A DNA stretch of 64,000 bases, taken from Planctomycetes bacterium syqfu. GTDB taxonomy: Bacteria > Planctomycetota > Phycisphaerae > Phycisphaerales > Phycisphaeraceae. The notes beneath the pieces are model-generated. The model made no database searches, was not told the DNA's origin, and was given only the letters and a program-made list of their open reading frames with translations. The stretch covers positions 5,704,001 through 5,768,000 of the forward strand of contig CP087563.1 in NCBI GenBank assembly GCA_020974905.1, given 5' to 3'. Made by a program: the position numbers and the translations under genes. This document shows, piece after piece, positions 23,281 through 32,019 of the stretch (position 1 is its first letter; each line of letters opens with the position of its first letter).

Positions 23281-25077
23281 TTACGTTTCGAGGGTATCGG
23301 TGTTCGCATCAGCGGTTCTTTGTTTGAGCCGAAGTAGCGACAGAACCAGCAGTATGTGAATGAGAATATCAGCATCTTGCTGGCGAAATTCTTCGGTGGA
23401 CAAAAGCCCATGGCACACTTCGTTGCGTAAATTCAAGCCTCTTTGTTCTGTCAATACAGTTCTGAAGTATAAGGTGTCCTCACCCAATATCTTTTGCCAA
23501 AACTGGGACATCAAAGGATCATTCAGTACGGTTCCTAAATCTTTTTCACGGTAGGTTTTCGTCTTTTGGTCTAGGTATGTAATCTGTCCACCAAGACCGG
23601 CAAGAAGGTTGCGAAACACGCACTCAATTTGCGGGATGAGCATGGCAATGGCAGCTGATATACCTTCCTGTCGATAGTATTGGATTGCTTCAATGAATAT
23701 CTGTTTTCGATCTTCGGCAAAAACAGGTGACTGATAGAGGGCTGCGACAAATAGTTCAGGCGTTAAAGCGTATCGTTCAAACAAACGATTTAAAATATGG
23801 TGGAGAAAAATGCTGTTGAAAGCCATTGAAAAACTCATCTGGTGAACGAGTCGGCCTGCCTTATCATCTTCAACACTGCCAATTTTTGCACGCGTAAACT
23901 CATCGCTAATCTCGACACCGGTCATGGCAAGTAATGGATGGTCCTCTGTAATTTTGCCAAGTTGTTGCTCAATTTTCTCTCGGCGTGGGAAAAACTCCAT
24001 CGCGATGCGACTCATAGCCTGATTCACATCCCCTGAAGTCATGGCGTCACAGTATTGTTGCATTTCATCCACTGGAATTTCGGTTTTGTAGCTAATCGTG
24101 CTCATGCTTTCATTGGTCCGCTCACCGACACTCCTGATTTTGGGCATGATTTGTTCGGCATCTTCCGTCATTCCGGCCTGCACAAAATCCCTGTGGATTT
24201 CCTGGAGCCAATGCTGTGCAAATAGCGGTTCAGCATTTTCGGTCATGTGTTCGATAGCAGTTGTGTAGCATCGGATAATCCGTTGAATCTCATCAGGTTG
24301 ATTGATCCAACGGTAGTACTGGATTAGGCGCTGACCAATATCCCGAGAGAACAGCGGATCAAAACCATCAGTTCCTGGTGTGGATTTTAGTTGGAACACA
24401 TCTTCAATTTCCGCGCAGATCTTTTGCCATTGGGCATCATCAAGTTTGACCTTTTTTCTATGCTCAAATAATGCGTCAAAGTGAAACATCTGGTACCGTC
24501 GTTTGTCTTTTCCTGCGATTTTTGTATGAAACTCAAGTATTGCATCACAGACATGTTTAACACGAGCTTGATCATTGAATTTGATGGCAAGATATAAGGC
24601 ACGCTCAAGGCATTTGATCTGTTCAACGATAACACCAGGATTGGCGATGTCTTTGACGTAGTTATCGATTGCAATATTTGCCATGGTATGATCGGGTTTT
24701 GTGCCATCTACCTTTTCGGCTAAATCCCATACTGCATCAGCGTAACGGGCTTTGAGGTGGGGGTGCTGAGCATCATCAACACGGGCTTTCCAATATTCAA
24801 TTGTTTTACTTGTAAAACTGCTAAGTCTCGGATACTCGCCATCAGAAAAGACAAGCATTGGCCCAAAGTAAGTTCCCCAATCACTGCTTTCATCTGACGT
24901 ATTGGCATACAATGCCCATACGCATTGTTCCCATATCAGGGCTGTTCGCACTTCTTCTGGAAGATCAGGATGGTCGTCAATGTATGTCTTGACAGCAGAT
25001 TCAACCTCCCGTTTTTTGAAGGCATCTTGTTCAGCTTCGAATGGCTGGAATACTTCGTGAATTTCATCAGGTATCAT
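23281..25077 (-). CDS. DUF4209-like protein with HEPN-type RX4H motif
   Basis: 598 residues. The middle is helical and repeat-like. The C-terminal quarter ('AAIAMLIPQIECVFRNLLAGLGG', 'GLNLRNEVCHGLLS') resembles DUF4209 proteins and has the RNEVCH sequence, which fits the RX4-6H motif of HEPN ribonucleases. HEPN proteins often act in toxin-antitoxin and antiphage systems by cutting RNA. The N-terminus contains 'PHLKARYADAVWDLA', seen in related large unknown proteins. Position next to an integrase and unknown small genes supports a defence-cargo idea, but this is inference. Confidence 0.65.
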   Translation of the reverse strand: MIPDEIHEVFQPFEAEQDAFKKREVESAVKTYIDDHPDLPEEVRTALIWEQCVWALYANTSDESSDWGTYFGPMLVFSDGEYPRLSSFTSKTIEYWKARVDDAQHPHLKARYADAVWDLAEKVDGTKPDHTMANIAIDNYVKDIANPGVIVEQIKCLERALYLAIKFNDQARVKHVCDAILEFHTKIAGKDKRRYQMFHFDALFEHRKKVKLDDAQWQKICAEIEDVFQLKSTPGTDGFDPLFSRDIGQRLIQYYRWINQPDEIQRIIRCYTTAIEHMTENAEPLFAQHWLQEIHRDFVQAGMTEDAEQIMPKIRSVGERTNESMSTISYKTEIPVDEMQQYCDAMTSGDVNQAMSRIAMEFFPRREKIEQQLGKITEDHPLLAMTGVEISDEFTRAKIGSVEDDKAGRLVHQMSFSMAFNSIFLHHILNRLFERYALTPELFVAALYQSPVFAEDRKQIFIEAIQYYRQEGISAAIAMLIPQIECVFRNLLAGLGGQITYLDQKTKTYREKDLGTVLNDPLMSQFWQKILGEDTLYFRTVLTEQRGLNLRNEVCHGLLSTEEFRQQDADILIHILLVLSLLRLKQRTADANTDTLET

Positions 25078-25087
25078 TGACGCGATC

Positions 25088-25699
25088 TCATTTAGGTGGT
25101 TGTTTTGATTTTAAAATATACACGGAATGCTGTTTACGCAGTTTTTCACCAGTTCTGTACATCGATTTTAGATAACCTAGCCGTGTATGTCCTTCGACTA
25201 ATTGATAATTCCATGAAAAATCTGCATAAGGAGGGGGAGATGGAAAGGATTGGACGTCTACGATGATCGGTGGGACTCGCCATGTCCGTTCTTGTGCCCA
25301 ATGCTCCTTATCTCGGTCGATACAAGCAAAGCCTTCAAAAGGAACGCATGCTCTTCTCAATTGGACATAACTTGAGTATTCCTTAATTACGGACAGGTTG
25401 TTGGCTTGTTCTGTGGTAATAGTTGCACTTTCGAATATGGAATTTTGGTAATTAATCCATCCATAATTGCTTACTGTATGCCCATTGTAATATAAGGGGC
25501 ATAGCCACTGTTCTGCGACTTCCTCCGGTACGTCGATGATATTTTTTATGCGACAGCAGTAATCAGAAATAGACTCATCATTCTCGTCAAAACAATTGAA
25601 GTTTATTCTAGGTTTAAGTTGTTTCCATGACGGGCTGGTTCTATTCCAGTGTTGGTCAGTGATAAATAGCCGTCTTGTCTTGATCGATGTATTAGACAT
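25088..25699 (-). CDS. Unknown protein with ParB-like EGHTRL motif
   Basis: 203 residues, 10 bases upstream of the DUF4209-like gene and probably co-transcribed. The C-terminal part 'YQLVEGHTRLGYLKSMYRTGEKLRKQHSVYIL' carries the E-G-H-T-R-L core of ParB/sulfiredoxin-fold proteins. The N-terminus is acidic and Trp-rich. I do not recognise a named family. It could bind nucleotides or DNA as a partner of the downstream gene. Confidence 0.6.
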   Translation of the reverse strand: MSNTSIKTRRLFITDQHWNRTSPSWKQLKPRINFNCFDENDESISDYCCRIKNIIDVPEEVAEQWLCPLYYNGHTVSNYGWINYQNSIFESATITTEQANNLSVIKEYSSYVQLRRACVPFEGFACIDRDKEHWAQERTWRVPPIIVDVQSFPSPPPYADFSWNYQLVEGHTRLGYLKSMYRTGEKLRKQHSVYILKSKQPPK

Positions 25700-25816
25700 G
25701 TTTGGTGTGTGTGATCCCGAAATCAGTTGTTGGGTGTTGTTTTGCCAGTTAAAGACGTGGGTTCTTACTGTTTTGGTCTGGATGTCGCCTGGAGCAGATT
25801 GGGACGTGACAGCTAC

Positions 25817-26089
25817 CTAACTGACATGTTGCGTTTTGCCAATCGTGATACCTCGACTGGCACCATCGTCAAGCAATCTATCAACATCTCGTTCTGAAAT
25901 TCCTGTGTCTTTTGCTATGCGTGCAAAGGTGTATATGCCAAATTCTTCCGATTCGTATTTTTCGTTGATATATTTTTCAAGTTTACGAGCAATTTGACAA
26001 TCAAATTCATAAATCGCTCTTTTTTTACTGTTACTTCCACTGTAGGGAAGTGGGCGTACTTTGTACGGATAAGGCCTGTGAAAACTCAT
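25817..26089 (-). CDS. Small basic HTH-like protein
   Basis: 90 residues. The C-terminal half 'FGIYTFARIAKDTGISERDVDRLLDDGASRGITIGK' has a helix-turn-helix pattern, preceded by a basic and aromatic N-terminus. It may be the local regulator of the genes around it. The start has AAAGGAATGG upstream, and the gene lies 12 bases from its upstream neighbour. Confidence 0.55.
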   Translation of the reverse strand: MSFHRPYPYKVRPLPYSGSNSKKRAIYEFDCQIARKLEKYINEKYESEEFGIYTFARIAKDTGISERDVDRLLDDGASRGITIGKTQHVS

Positions 26090-26101
26090 TTGACCATTCC
26101 T

Positions 26102-26419
26102 TTAAAAATTTAGCTGAATAGCTTCTAAAACAATGTCGTTTAATAAGCAGAGCGGGTTTCTATCCATGATTTCATGTCTGGATCGGATCATTCCCTCCGA
26201 AGCTTCTGCAAGAGCATGTTCAACTTCTGCTTTCTCGTGAATGTTTTCAGTCCAAGAAGAAAATACTTTGCGTGGATCGATTGTTCTTTGTAGCAAGTCA
26301 ACAATTTTTCCTTTATCCCATGCGTGATAAAAATCATTAATAGTGAATGGATAGGCTTCATTCTTGTCCAGTGCTGCATTAAGACAAAATCCAATCGAAG
26401 TTAACATGCTGATTCTCAT
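26102..26419 (-). CDS. Hypothetical protein (105 aa)
   Basis: 105 residues, mostly helical and acidic ('FSSWTENIHEKAEVEHALAEASEGMIRSRHEIMDRNP'). AAGGAC precedes the ATG. No motif recognised. It is the first gene of the short minus-strand set 26419-25817. A 167-base gap without visible features separates it from the response-regulator gene. Confidence 0.5.
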   Translation of the reverse strand: MRISMLTSIGFCLNAALDKNEAYPFTINDFYHAWDKGKIVDLLQRTIDPRKVFSSWTENIHEKAEVEHALAEASEGMIRSRHEIMDRNPLCLLNDIVLEAIQLNF

Positions 26420-26586
26420 AGTGATTCGTCCTTGAAAAAGTTGAGAAGAAGTAAATTGACAACCGTAGGATATTTTTTGTAATCAATCCTTGTCAAGGAC
26501 GTTTTGAGCCATTGTAAGGGCTAAGTTCTGAATGGAACGGAATTTGAAAATTTTTAGCAATAATATTTGTCATTCTGCAGCTTTCG

Positions 26587-27720
26587 TTATGGTTGGCGCA
26601 TCTGACGAGTCTTTAGCACGTAGTATCCCGGCCTTGGCTTTCGCATGAACGACACCATGTCTCGATTGGTCAATCCGGTCAATTCACGTTTGGCTTGTTT
26701 GTCTCCTATGGAAAACTGATCTTCAACTATCTTGCGAGTTAATTGTGTCCCACTGCGAAGTTGGTTCAGAATCCAGGTCTGGCGTTCGGTCAATGGATCA
26801 AGCAAGTCTTCATTTGATGGGCATGGAAATGACGTGGTGTTTGATTGTGGCTCTGGAGCAAGTGATGCCGATTCTTTTGAGTATGCGTTTTCATCATGAT
26901 GTTCAATAATCAGCCAATCGGCCAGGTGGTAACCTTTTCCCTTGTTGGCGATGACATCGTTTCGACTGACGGTTAATCGTGATTCTTCAAGCAGGATTTG
27001 GGCGATGCGGGTTCGCAAGGTGTGGACGCATGAATTGATTGCACCGTCTGAGAGTTGACCTGATGGATCAATGGCTTTGGCCAATCTGGGAGCACTGAGG
27101 CGTGGGAGTTTGCTATTTTTCTGAGGTTTGCTCAAGGCATGGAGGATGAGCCAGCCATTTCCGGGGGCGGAACCGGGGGGTTGGGATTCGAGGATGGTTT
27201 CGCCAGCCAACTCAATGTGATTGGGGTAGAACGCCAGCACACCACCTTCAAATGGTTTGGGCAGATCGCCAAGGCAGGTGCCTTTGGGTAGTGATTTACG
27301 GTGCATTTTCAGCACATTGCGGATGGCTTGGGGTAAGCTTTTTCCGGTGGTGCCATCGCCAAAGGGCTTGGAGATAAAATCCATCGCGCCGTTGCCCATG
27401 AGATCCATCACCATATTCAGACCTTTTTCGTGATGACCTGTCATGACGATGACGGGTGTGATGCCACGCCCATTGATTTGTTGAATCTGTTCGATGAGTA
27501 GTTTGCCATATTCGATGTTGGCAAAGCCACGTCCGGTGCGTGCGGGGATTTCCAGATCGGCTAACACATATTGGTAAGTGTTTTGCTCGATCAAATCACG
27601 AGCCTGCTGCTGGCTTTCTGCCCAGTCGTGTTCGTGGCCAAGTAGTTGCAGCACATCCATGATCTGTTCCTGGATTTGAAGATCGTCTTCAACAACCAGT
27701 GCTTTAACTTTCGACTTCAT
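26587..27720 (-). CDS. Response regulator with two DNA-binding parts
   Basis: 377 residues. The receiver domain has acidic residues E11-D12-D13, phospho-acceptor D55 in 'YVLADLEIP', 'VIVMTGHH' and 'DFISKPFG' with the conserved Lys. A winged-helix region about 190-275 has 'SDGAINSCVHTLRTRIAQILLEE...NKGKGYHL', like OmpR-type output. A C-terminal HTH ('LTERQTWILNQLRSGTQLTRKIVEDQFSIGDKQAKRELTGL') follows. Two DNA-binding modules in one regulator is unusual. It overlaps the kinase gene by 4 bases and is probably phosphorylated by it. Confidence 0.88.
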   Translation of the reverse strand: MKSKVKALVVEDDLQIQEQIMDVLQLLGHEHDWAESQQQARDLIEQNTYQYVLADLEIPARTGRGFANIEYGKLLIEQIQQINGRGITPVIVMTGHHEKGLNMVMDLMGNGAMDFISKPFGDGTTGKSLPQAIRNVLKMHRKSLPKGTCLGDLPKPFEGGVLAFYPNHIELAGETILESQPPGSAPGNGWLILHALSKPQKNSKLPRLSAPRLAKAIDPSGQLSDGAINSCVHTLRTRIAQILLEESRLTVSRNDVIANKGKGYHLADWLIIEHHDENAYSKESASLAPEPQSNTTSFPCPSNEDLLDPLTERQTWILNQLRSGTQLTRKIVEDQFSIGDKQAKRELTGLTNRDMVSFMRKPRPGYYVLKTRQMRQP

Positions 27721-28865
27721 GGGGTTGTCTCCGGTGTTGGTGAATGCTTGCGTTTGAATGTGATCAAGGCGGTGGTGCCAGCATCCTCACTACTGGCAAA
27801 GGCCAACGTGCCAGCATGGGCTTCGATATAGCGACGGGCAATCGGCACACCAAACCCCGTACTCTTGCGCTTGGCCTTGTTGCGACGTCGCGGCATACCG
27901 GAGTCCAGAATGGTTAAATGTTCGGTGGCCATGCCCATGCCGTTGTCACGGATGCTGATTAACACTTCATCATTACATTGGTCAGCCGTGATCAGGATTT
28001 CACCGGAACGTAAATGCTCGTGTTGCTCCATGAAGGATTCATAGGCATTCTTGACGAGATTAGCCACCGCCAGAACGATCAGGTGCTTGGACATGCGCAG
28101 TCGCAAGCCGTCGGGCACGTCCTGTCGCAAGGTGATATTGCGTGGATCGTAGCCCAATTCCTCAATGTTCTTAGCTGCCATCTCACAGGCAGCAGTCAGC
28201 ACTTCTCCCACATCTTCAGCCTGCTGTTGCGGTGGGATCGGTTCGGTGTAGCGTTCCATGTCGCTGACACAACGTTCGATAAAAGCCAAGCCTTCCAGAA
28301 CACGGGATGTCTTGCGTCGGGCAGCATCAATATCCACGGTTTCATCCAAGGCAGTGTTTAACCCACGTGCTGCAGGTTGCAGATGCGTCAGGACACTGCG
28401 CAGATCGTGGGCCATCGAGCCTGCTAACTGGTTGAATCGTATTTCGCTGATGGCCATGACATCATCAACGGCGTCAGGACCATACTTGTTACGTAATCGC
28501 GTTAACCGACTGGCCAGTTGTCGATCCACCGTTTCCCGCTTGCGATCAAGGCGATGCGTTTGCCTGCGTTTGGTGTCACTTTGTTCGGCTGCCCGTTTGA
28601 CAAAGCCGTTAGGATCGTCTGTCAGAAGTGACACGAGTTCTGGATACAGATCGTCATCCACCAGATACAAACCATTGGCGATGACCTTGCGGACTTCCCA
28701 TTTGGGATCGTTGGCAAAGTGTTCAAGCAGATGCCGGATTGAGGCAGTGTATTCAACCACTTGCCCGGTCTGCACAGCATCCATCAAAGATTGAGCCATA
28801 GCCAGACGATTGCGCCAGTGGGGTGATTGACTTAATTGTGTGAGCATGTCATCCCAGCGATCCAT
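27717..28865 (-). CDS. Cytosolic histidine kinase with HEAT-like N-terminus
   Basis: 382 residues without membrane segments. Residues 15-95 look like HEAT-type repeats ('LLEHFANDPKWEVRKVIANGLYLVDDDLYPELVSLLTDDPNGFVKRAA'). The kinase core has phospho-acceptor His153 in 'GSMAHDLRSVLTHL', N-box 'AVANLVKNAYESF', G1 'SIRDNGMGMA' and G2 'TGFGVPIARRYIEAHAG'. A soluble sensor with a HEAT domain should sense a protein partner, most likely the overlapping SMC-like ATPase or its DNA complex. Confidence 0.88.
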   Translation of the reverse strand: MDRWDDMLTQLSQSPHWRNRLAMAQSLMDAVQTGQVVEYTASIRHLLEHFANDPKWEVRKVIANGLYLVDDDLYPELVSLLTDDPNGFVKRAAEQSDTKRRQTHRLDRKRETVDRQLASRLTRLRNKYGPDAVDDVMAISEIRFNQLAGSMAHDLRSVLTHLQPAARGLNTALDETVDIDAARRKTSRVLEGLAFIERCVSDMERYTEPIPPQQQAEDVGEVLTAACEMAAKNIEELGYDPRNITLRQDVPDGLRLRMSKHLIVLAVANLVKNAYESFMEQHEHLRSGEILITADQCNDEVLISIRDNGMGMATEHLTILDSGMPRRRNKAKRKSTGFGVPIARRYIEAHAGTLAFASSEDAGTTALITFKRKHSPTPETTP

Positions 28866-30751
28866 CAGCGAGCATACCTTTCCCGACGTTGGGCAAAAGC
28901 TTCCTCGCCACCTTCCAGAAGGTTGATGATTTCGGGCTTGCAGGTATCCACATCGCCTTGGTTGAGCAGACGGGATTGGCTACCATCGGAGGTCAGGACG
29001 AACACACGAGCCGCATCGCCCAGCACCGGGATATTGGGATTGTGCGTGATCAGAATCAACTGTCGATTGGCTTTGACGCGATGAATACCCTCGACGACCG
29101 TGTCGTAAATGAAGCGGTTGTCCAGGTTATCTTCGGGTTGATCGATGAGCAGTGGATTTTCACTATCCAGTAGCAGAATCGGCAATATGGTGGTGCATTT
29201 CTGGCCGGTGGACAGGGACAACGAATCCTTCCAGTGGTCACCATCCCTGAGTTCGATTTTTGGCAAATCAATCAAATCGACGATCTCAATCTTCAGAAGC
29301 AGTTCTGTGTCGTTCAATGCGTTGATAACTTTTTCAGCCTGATTCTCATTGAGCGTGGATTGTTTCTGAAGCGAGTGGATGTCCAGTTGTTGAACAAGAG
29401 CGACCAGTTCCGAGGGTGCGACCACCTTGGCAATCCGTCGGGCAACCTGGTTGTGGTTGATGCCAGCATGTTTGAGAGCATCGGCCAGGAGACTGACGTA
29501 TTGCTCCCGGTTTTCATCCTGGGCGATCCGCACGCGCACCGGTGACGAAACAGCGTCCGTGATCTGCTGGGCAACGGACAGACGCAGATTGAACCGTTGA
29601 TCACGTAACTCAGTCAGTTGGTCGATGTGAGTCTGACGTTCGGATTGAAGCGTTTGTAGCCGATCCTTGAGTTCCTTGTGTTGACGTTGTTTATTGAGCA
29701 GATCGTTGCGTTTACGTTCCCACTGGGCGCGTTCAGTTGCCTGTCCCTGAGCTTCTTTGTGTCGTGTCATCAAGTCACGGAAGGCCAGTTCCTGTTGACT
29801 GTGCTTGCCTTGTAATTCCTGAGTTTTTACTGCCAGTTCCGATTGCGAACGATGGAGTAGGGCGACGGCTTGCTGAAACAGCTTATCCAATCCATCGCCT
29901 GTTTGATGCATTTGTGTGCGGATGGTCTGAATGATGCTGCCGTTGGGACCGTTTATCACATCTTCAGCAAATAGACCGTCAACACCAGTGGTAAACCGGC
30001 CATTGGCATCACATAGCCATTCGATGTATTGATCATGCTGCTGCTTGGCTTGCCCGATGGCATGGGTTTCCCGGTCGCGCAGCGCCTTGTGCGTTTGGGC
30101 TTGGTTCATCTGGTCTGCATTCTCGCCACCGACATGAGCCAGTTTGTCGATCCGATCTTCAACGCTCTTGAGCGTGGTCAATTCATCAGCCAGTTTGGCC
30201 AGCGTGATCTGGGCAGGCACCATCGTCTTGGCATTGGCCTGCAATTTGGCATGCACTTCTGCAATCGCCGTATCGAGACTTGCGATCTCATCAGCCACAA
30301 ACGCATCGATCAATGCCAATTGAGATTCTGGACTGTCAGCAATATTCTCCACCTCGTTCTGGCTGAACAGGTCCGCACTAAAGATGCCACCGGAGTTGAT
30401 GGTGATATCAGTGGGTTGTCCATCGATTGTGAGTACGATGGGATTGCCAGTGGCCGTGCGATCCACGATATAGTCCAGCCCATCCTTGGTCTGAATTGTC
30501 AGTCGAATACGCCCGTCACCCAGATTCTGCCGCACCAACGATTCCACGCGACGTCGGCAGACTTGCCCGACATCACCCACCTGAAACTCGTTGAGCACAT
30601 AACGGACGAATTCCAGAATCGTGGTCTTGCCCGTCCCGCGATGGCCAATCAGGCAATTCAAGCCATCGACAAACTGGATGTCCAGGCCATCCAGAAACCC
30701 TCCCGTCACCGATAAGGATTTGATTCGGTGACAACGTTTTGATTCAAACAT
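28865..30751 (-). CDS. SMC/RecF-like coiled-coil ATPase
   Basis: 628 residues. Walker A is 'IGHRGTGKTTILEF' at residues 35-48; a central coiled coil spans about 190-390 ('AKQQHDQYIEW', 'QGKHSQQELAFRDLMTRHKEAQGQ', 'LNKQRQHKELKDRLQTLQSERQTHIDQL'). The signature 'SLSTGQKCTTILPILLLD' and Walker B 'PLLIDQPEDNLDNRF' with 'LILITHNPNIP' lie near the C-terminus. It resembles the ATPase of TrlF-type proteins but lacks the PHP nuclease domain. DNA-damage or phage-DNA sensing is plausible. It overlaps the kinase gene by one base. Confidence 0.88.
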   Translation of the reverse strand: MFESKRCHRIKSLSVTGGFLDGLDIQFVDGLNCLIGHRGTGKTTILEFVRYVLNEFQVGDVGQVCRRRVESLVRQNLGDGRIRLTIQTKDGLDYIVDRTATGNPIVLTIDGQPTDITINSGGIFSADLFSQNEVENIADSPESQLALIDAFVADEIASLDTAIAEVHAKLQANAKTMVPAQITLAKLADELTTLKSVEDRIDKLAHVGGENADQMNQAQTHKALRDRETHAIGQAKQQHDQYIEWLCDANGRFTTGVDGLFAEDVINGPNGSIIQTIRTQMHQTGDGLDKLFQQAVALLHRSQSELAVKTQELQGKHSQQELAFRDLMTRHKEAQGQATERAQWERKRNDLLNKQRQHKELKDRLQTLQSERQTHIDQLTELRDQRFNLRLSVAQQITDAVSSPVRVRIAQDENREQYVSLLADALKHAGINHNQVARRIAKVVAPSELVALVQQLDIHSLQKQSTLNENQAEKVINALNDTELLLKIEIVDLIDLPKIELRDGDHWKDSLSLSTGQKCTTILPILLLDSENPLLIDQPEDNLDNRFIYDTVVEGIHRVKANRQLILITHNPNIPVLGDAARVFVLTSDGSQSRLLNQGDVDTCKPEIINLLEGGEEAFAQRRERYAR

Positions 30752-30870
30752 GACAATATGCCTTTAACTACAGGCGCAAACCAACAACCTATGAACATCA
30801 TTGCGATGCTCATTAAAATACATAGCAGTATAAGTGGGAATATAAACCCGAAGGTAATCCAGGAAGACAT
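30706..30870 (-). CDS. Possible 54-residue single-pass membrane peptide
   Basis: The frame 'MSSWITFGFIFPLILLCILMSIAMMFIGCWFAPVV...' is hydrophobic over residues 4-30, ends with a polar tail, and overlaps the ATPase start by about 45 bases in a different frame. Codon phase changes cleanly into the next gene, as in overlapping operons. There is no obvious ribosome site; a CCCCCGGAAG word lies just upstream. It may be real or chance. Confidence 0.35.
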   Translation of the reverse strand: MSSWITFGFIFPLILLCILMSIAMMFIGCWFAPVVKGILSCLNQNVVTESNPYR

Positions 30871-31412
30871 CCGGGCGGCGGGGCTTCCGGGGGCGGGGGT
30901 TATGTCAAATGTGTGTTTAGATGCTCATACATATGCATCACTTGTCGCTCCTCGGAAATATAAAACAGTCGATCCATTCATGCGATCCATCCATTTGGCA
31001 GTTACTCAGACCACCATTTAATGGAATACCCATGCATTGTGTTAGGATTAAATTTGGATGTCAAATCGGGTACGAACAGGTGAATTTCAGGTTAATGCGA
31101 AGGGTAAAAAACGCGAAAAACACTGGACTTTGTAGGAGAATTCGTATTGGGGGCGTGGCGATTTTTGTTGGATGTGCCGAATAAAGTCAAAATATTTTTT
31201 GATTGGGTTGGTAATTCTGCATATGTCCGACAATCAATCCACTGAACCAAGTAGGGGGATTGTGGTAGGTCTGTTCTGATTTCAAAATACCAGTTATCAC
31301 CTATTAATATCAGCGGAAAAGGACGAGTGGTAAACCGCAGGATTATTTGATATGGTTCGCGTTTGTTTTGAATTAACCGATTTCATATCACCATTATAAG
31401 GAGAGTTATTCC
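30871..31412. other. Intergenic region between divergent genes
   Basis: About 540 bases that should hold promoters for the ATPase-kinase-regulator operon and for the AT-hook gene. One composite GCTTCCGGGGGCGGGG word lies at 30884. No convincing gene, tRNA or terminator is seen. AAGGAGAG just before 31413 is the ribosome site of the next gene. Confidence 0.5.
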
Positions 31413-31853
31413 ATGGCAAAATCCGATGCCGCATCCGAACTGATCCAACTTGTGCAGAAAATGCAAGACGAACGTACTGGTCATGTCCAGGCCATCGAGG
31501 CGATTGACCTGACCTTCAAGCAATTGGGTATTGAGGTCCAACTGTTTGCACCAACAGCCAAACCACGTCGCGGTCGTCCAGCAGGTACTGGCAAGAAGTC
31601 CAAGTCAGTCAAGGCCACCCCAAAGAAGACCAGCAAACGCACCCGCAAGACGTTTGCGGTGTCAGGCGATGAATCCGTTCTGGCATTCGTCAAAGCCAAT
31701 CCTGATTGTACGACTGCCCAGGTCAATGAACACTGGACCAAAGAAGGCCGCAGCGGCAAAGCCGACAACGCCTTGGGAAAATTGGTCAAGGAAGACAAGA
31801 TCGCCCGCAAGAACATCAAAGGCCAACGCGGTAGCACGTACAAGGCCAAGTGA
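31413..31853 (+). CDS. AT-hook / basic winged-helix DNA-binding protein
   Basis: 146 residues with a strong ribosome site. Residues 1-45 are helical; 'KPRRGRPAGTGKKSKSVKATPKKTSKRTRK' at about 48-78 has an AT-hook core (RGRP) and a histone-H1-like Lys/Thr/Ser tail. The C-terminus 'VLAFVKANPDCTTAQVNEHWTKEGRSGKADNALGKLVKEDKIARKNIKGQRGSTY' is a winged helix. It resembles nucleoid or histone-like proteins of Planctomycetota. It is monocistronic, with a terminator right after. Confidence 0.75.
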   Translation: MAKSDAASELIQLVQKMQDERTGHVQAIEAIDLTFKQLGIEVQLFAPTAKPRRGRPAGTGKKSKSVKATPKKTSKRTRKTFAVSGDESVLAFVKANPDCTTAQVNEHWTKEGRSGKADNALGKLVKEDKIARKNIKGQRGSTYKAK

Positions 31854-31890
31854 GTCAGTATTCTGTTTGAACGACATTTCATAAACGCAC

Positions 31891-31923
31891 AAAGCCCAGT
31901 TCCTCATGCTGGGCTTTTTGTTT
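31891..31923 (+). terminator. Rho-independent terminator
   Basis: AAGCCCAG (31892-31899) pairs with CTGGGCTT (31909-31916), followed by a T-rich run. It ends the AT-hook gene transcript. Confidence 0.85.
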
Positions 31924-32019
31924 GCCCTGCAATTATTACGCTTTGATTGGTATCATGTCACTTGACGTATAGATGGTTTCCACTAGTTGGCATGTTGAAA
32001 ATGTCTGAGCCAAACCCAC

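Noticed and set aside
26587-30751. Identification as the known Detocs defence system
   Set aside because: The kinase and regulator fit only loosely, and an SMC-like ATPase is not part of Detocs. Left as a candidate new operon.
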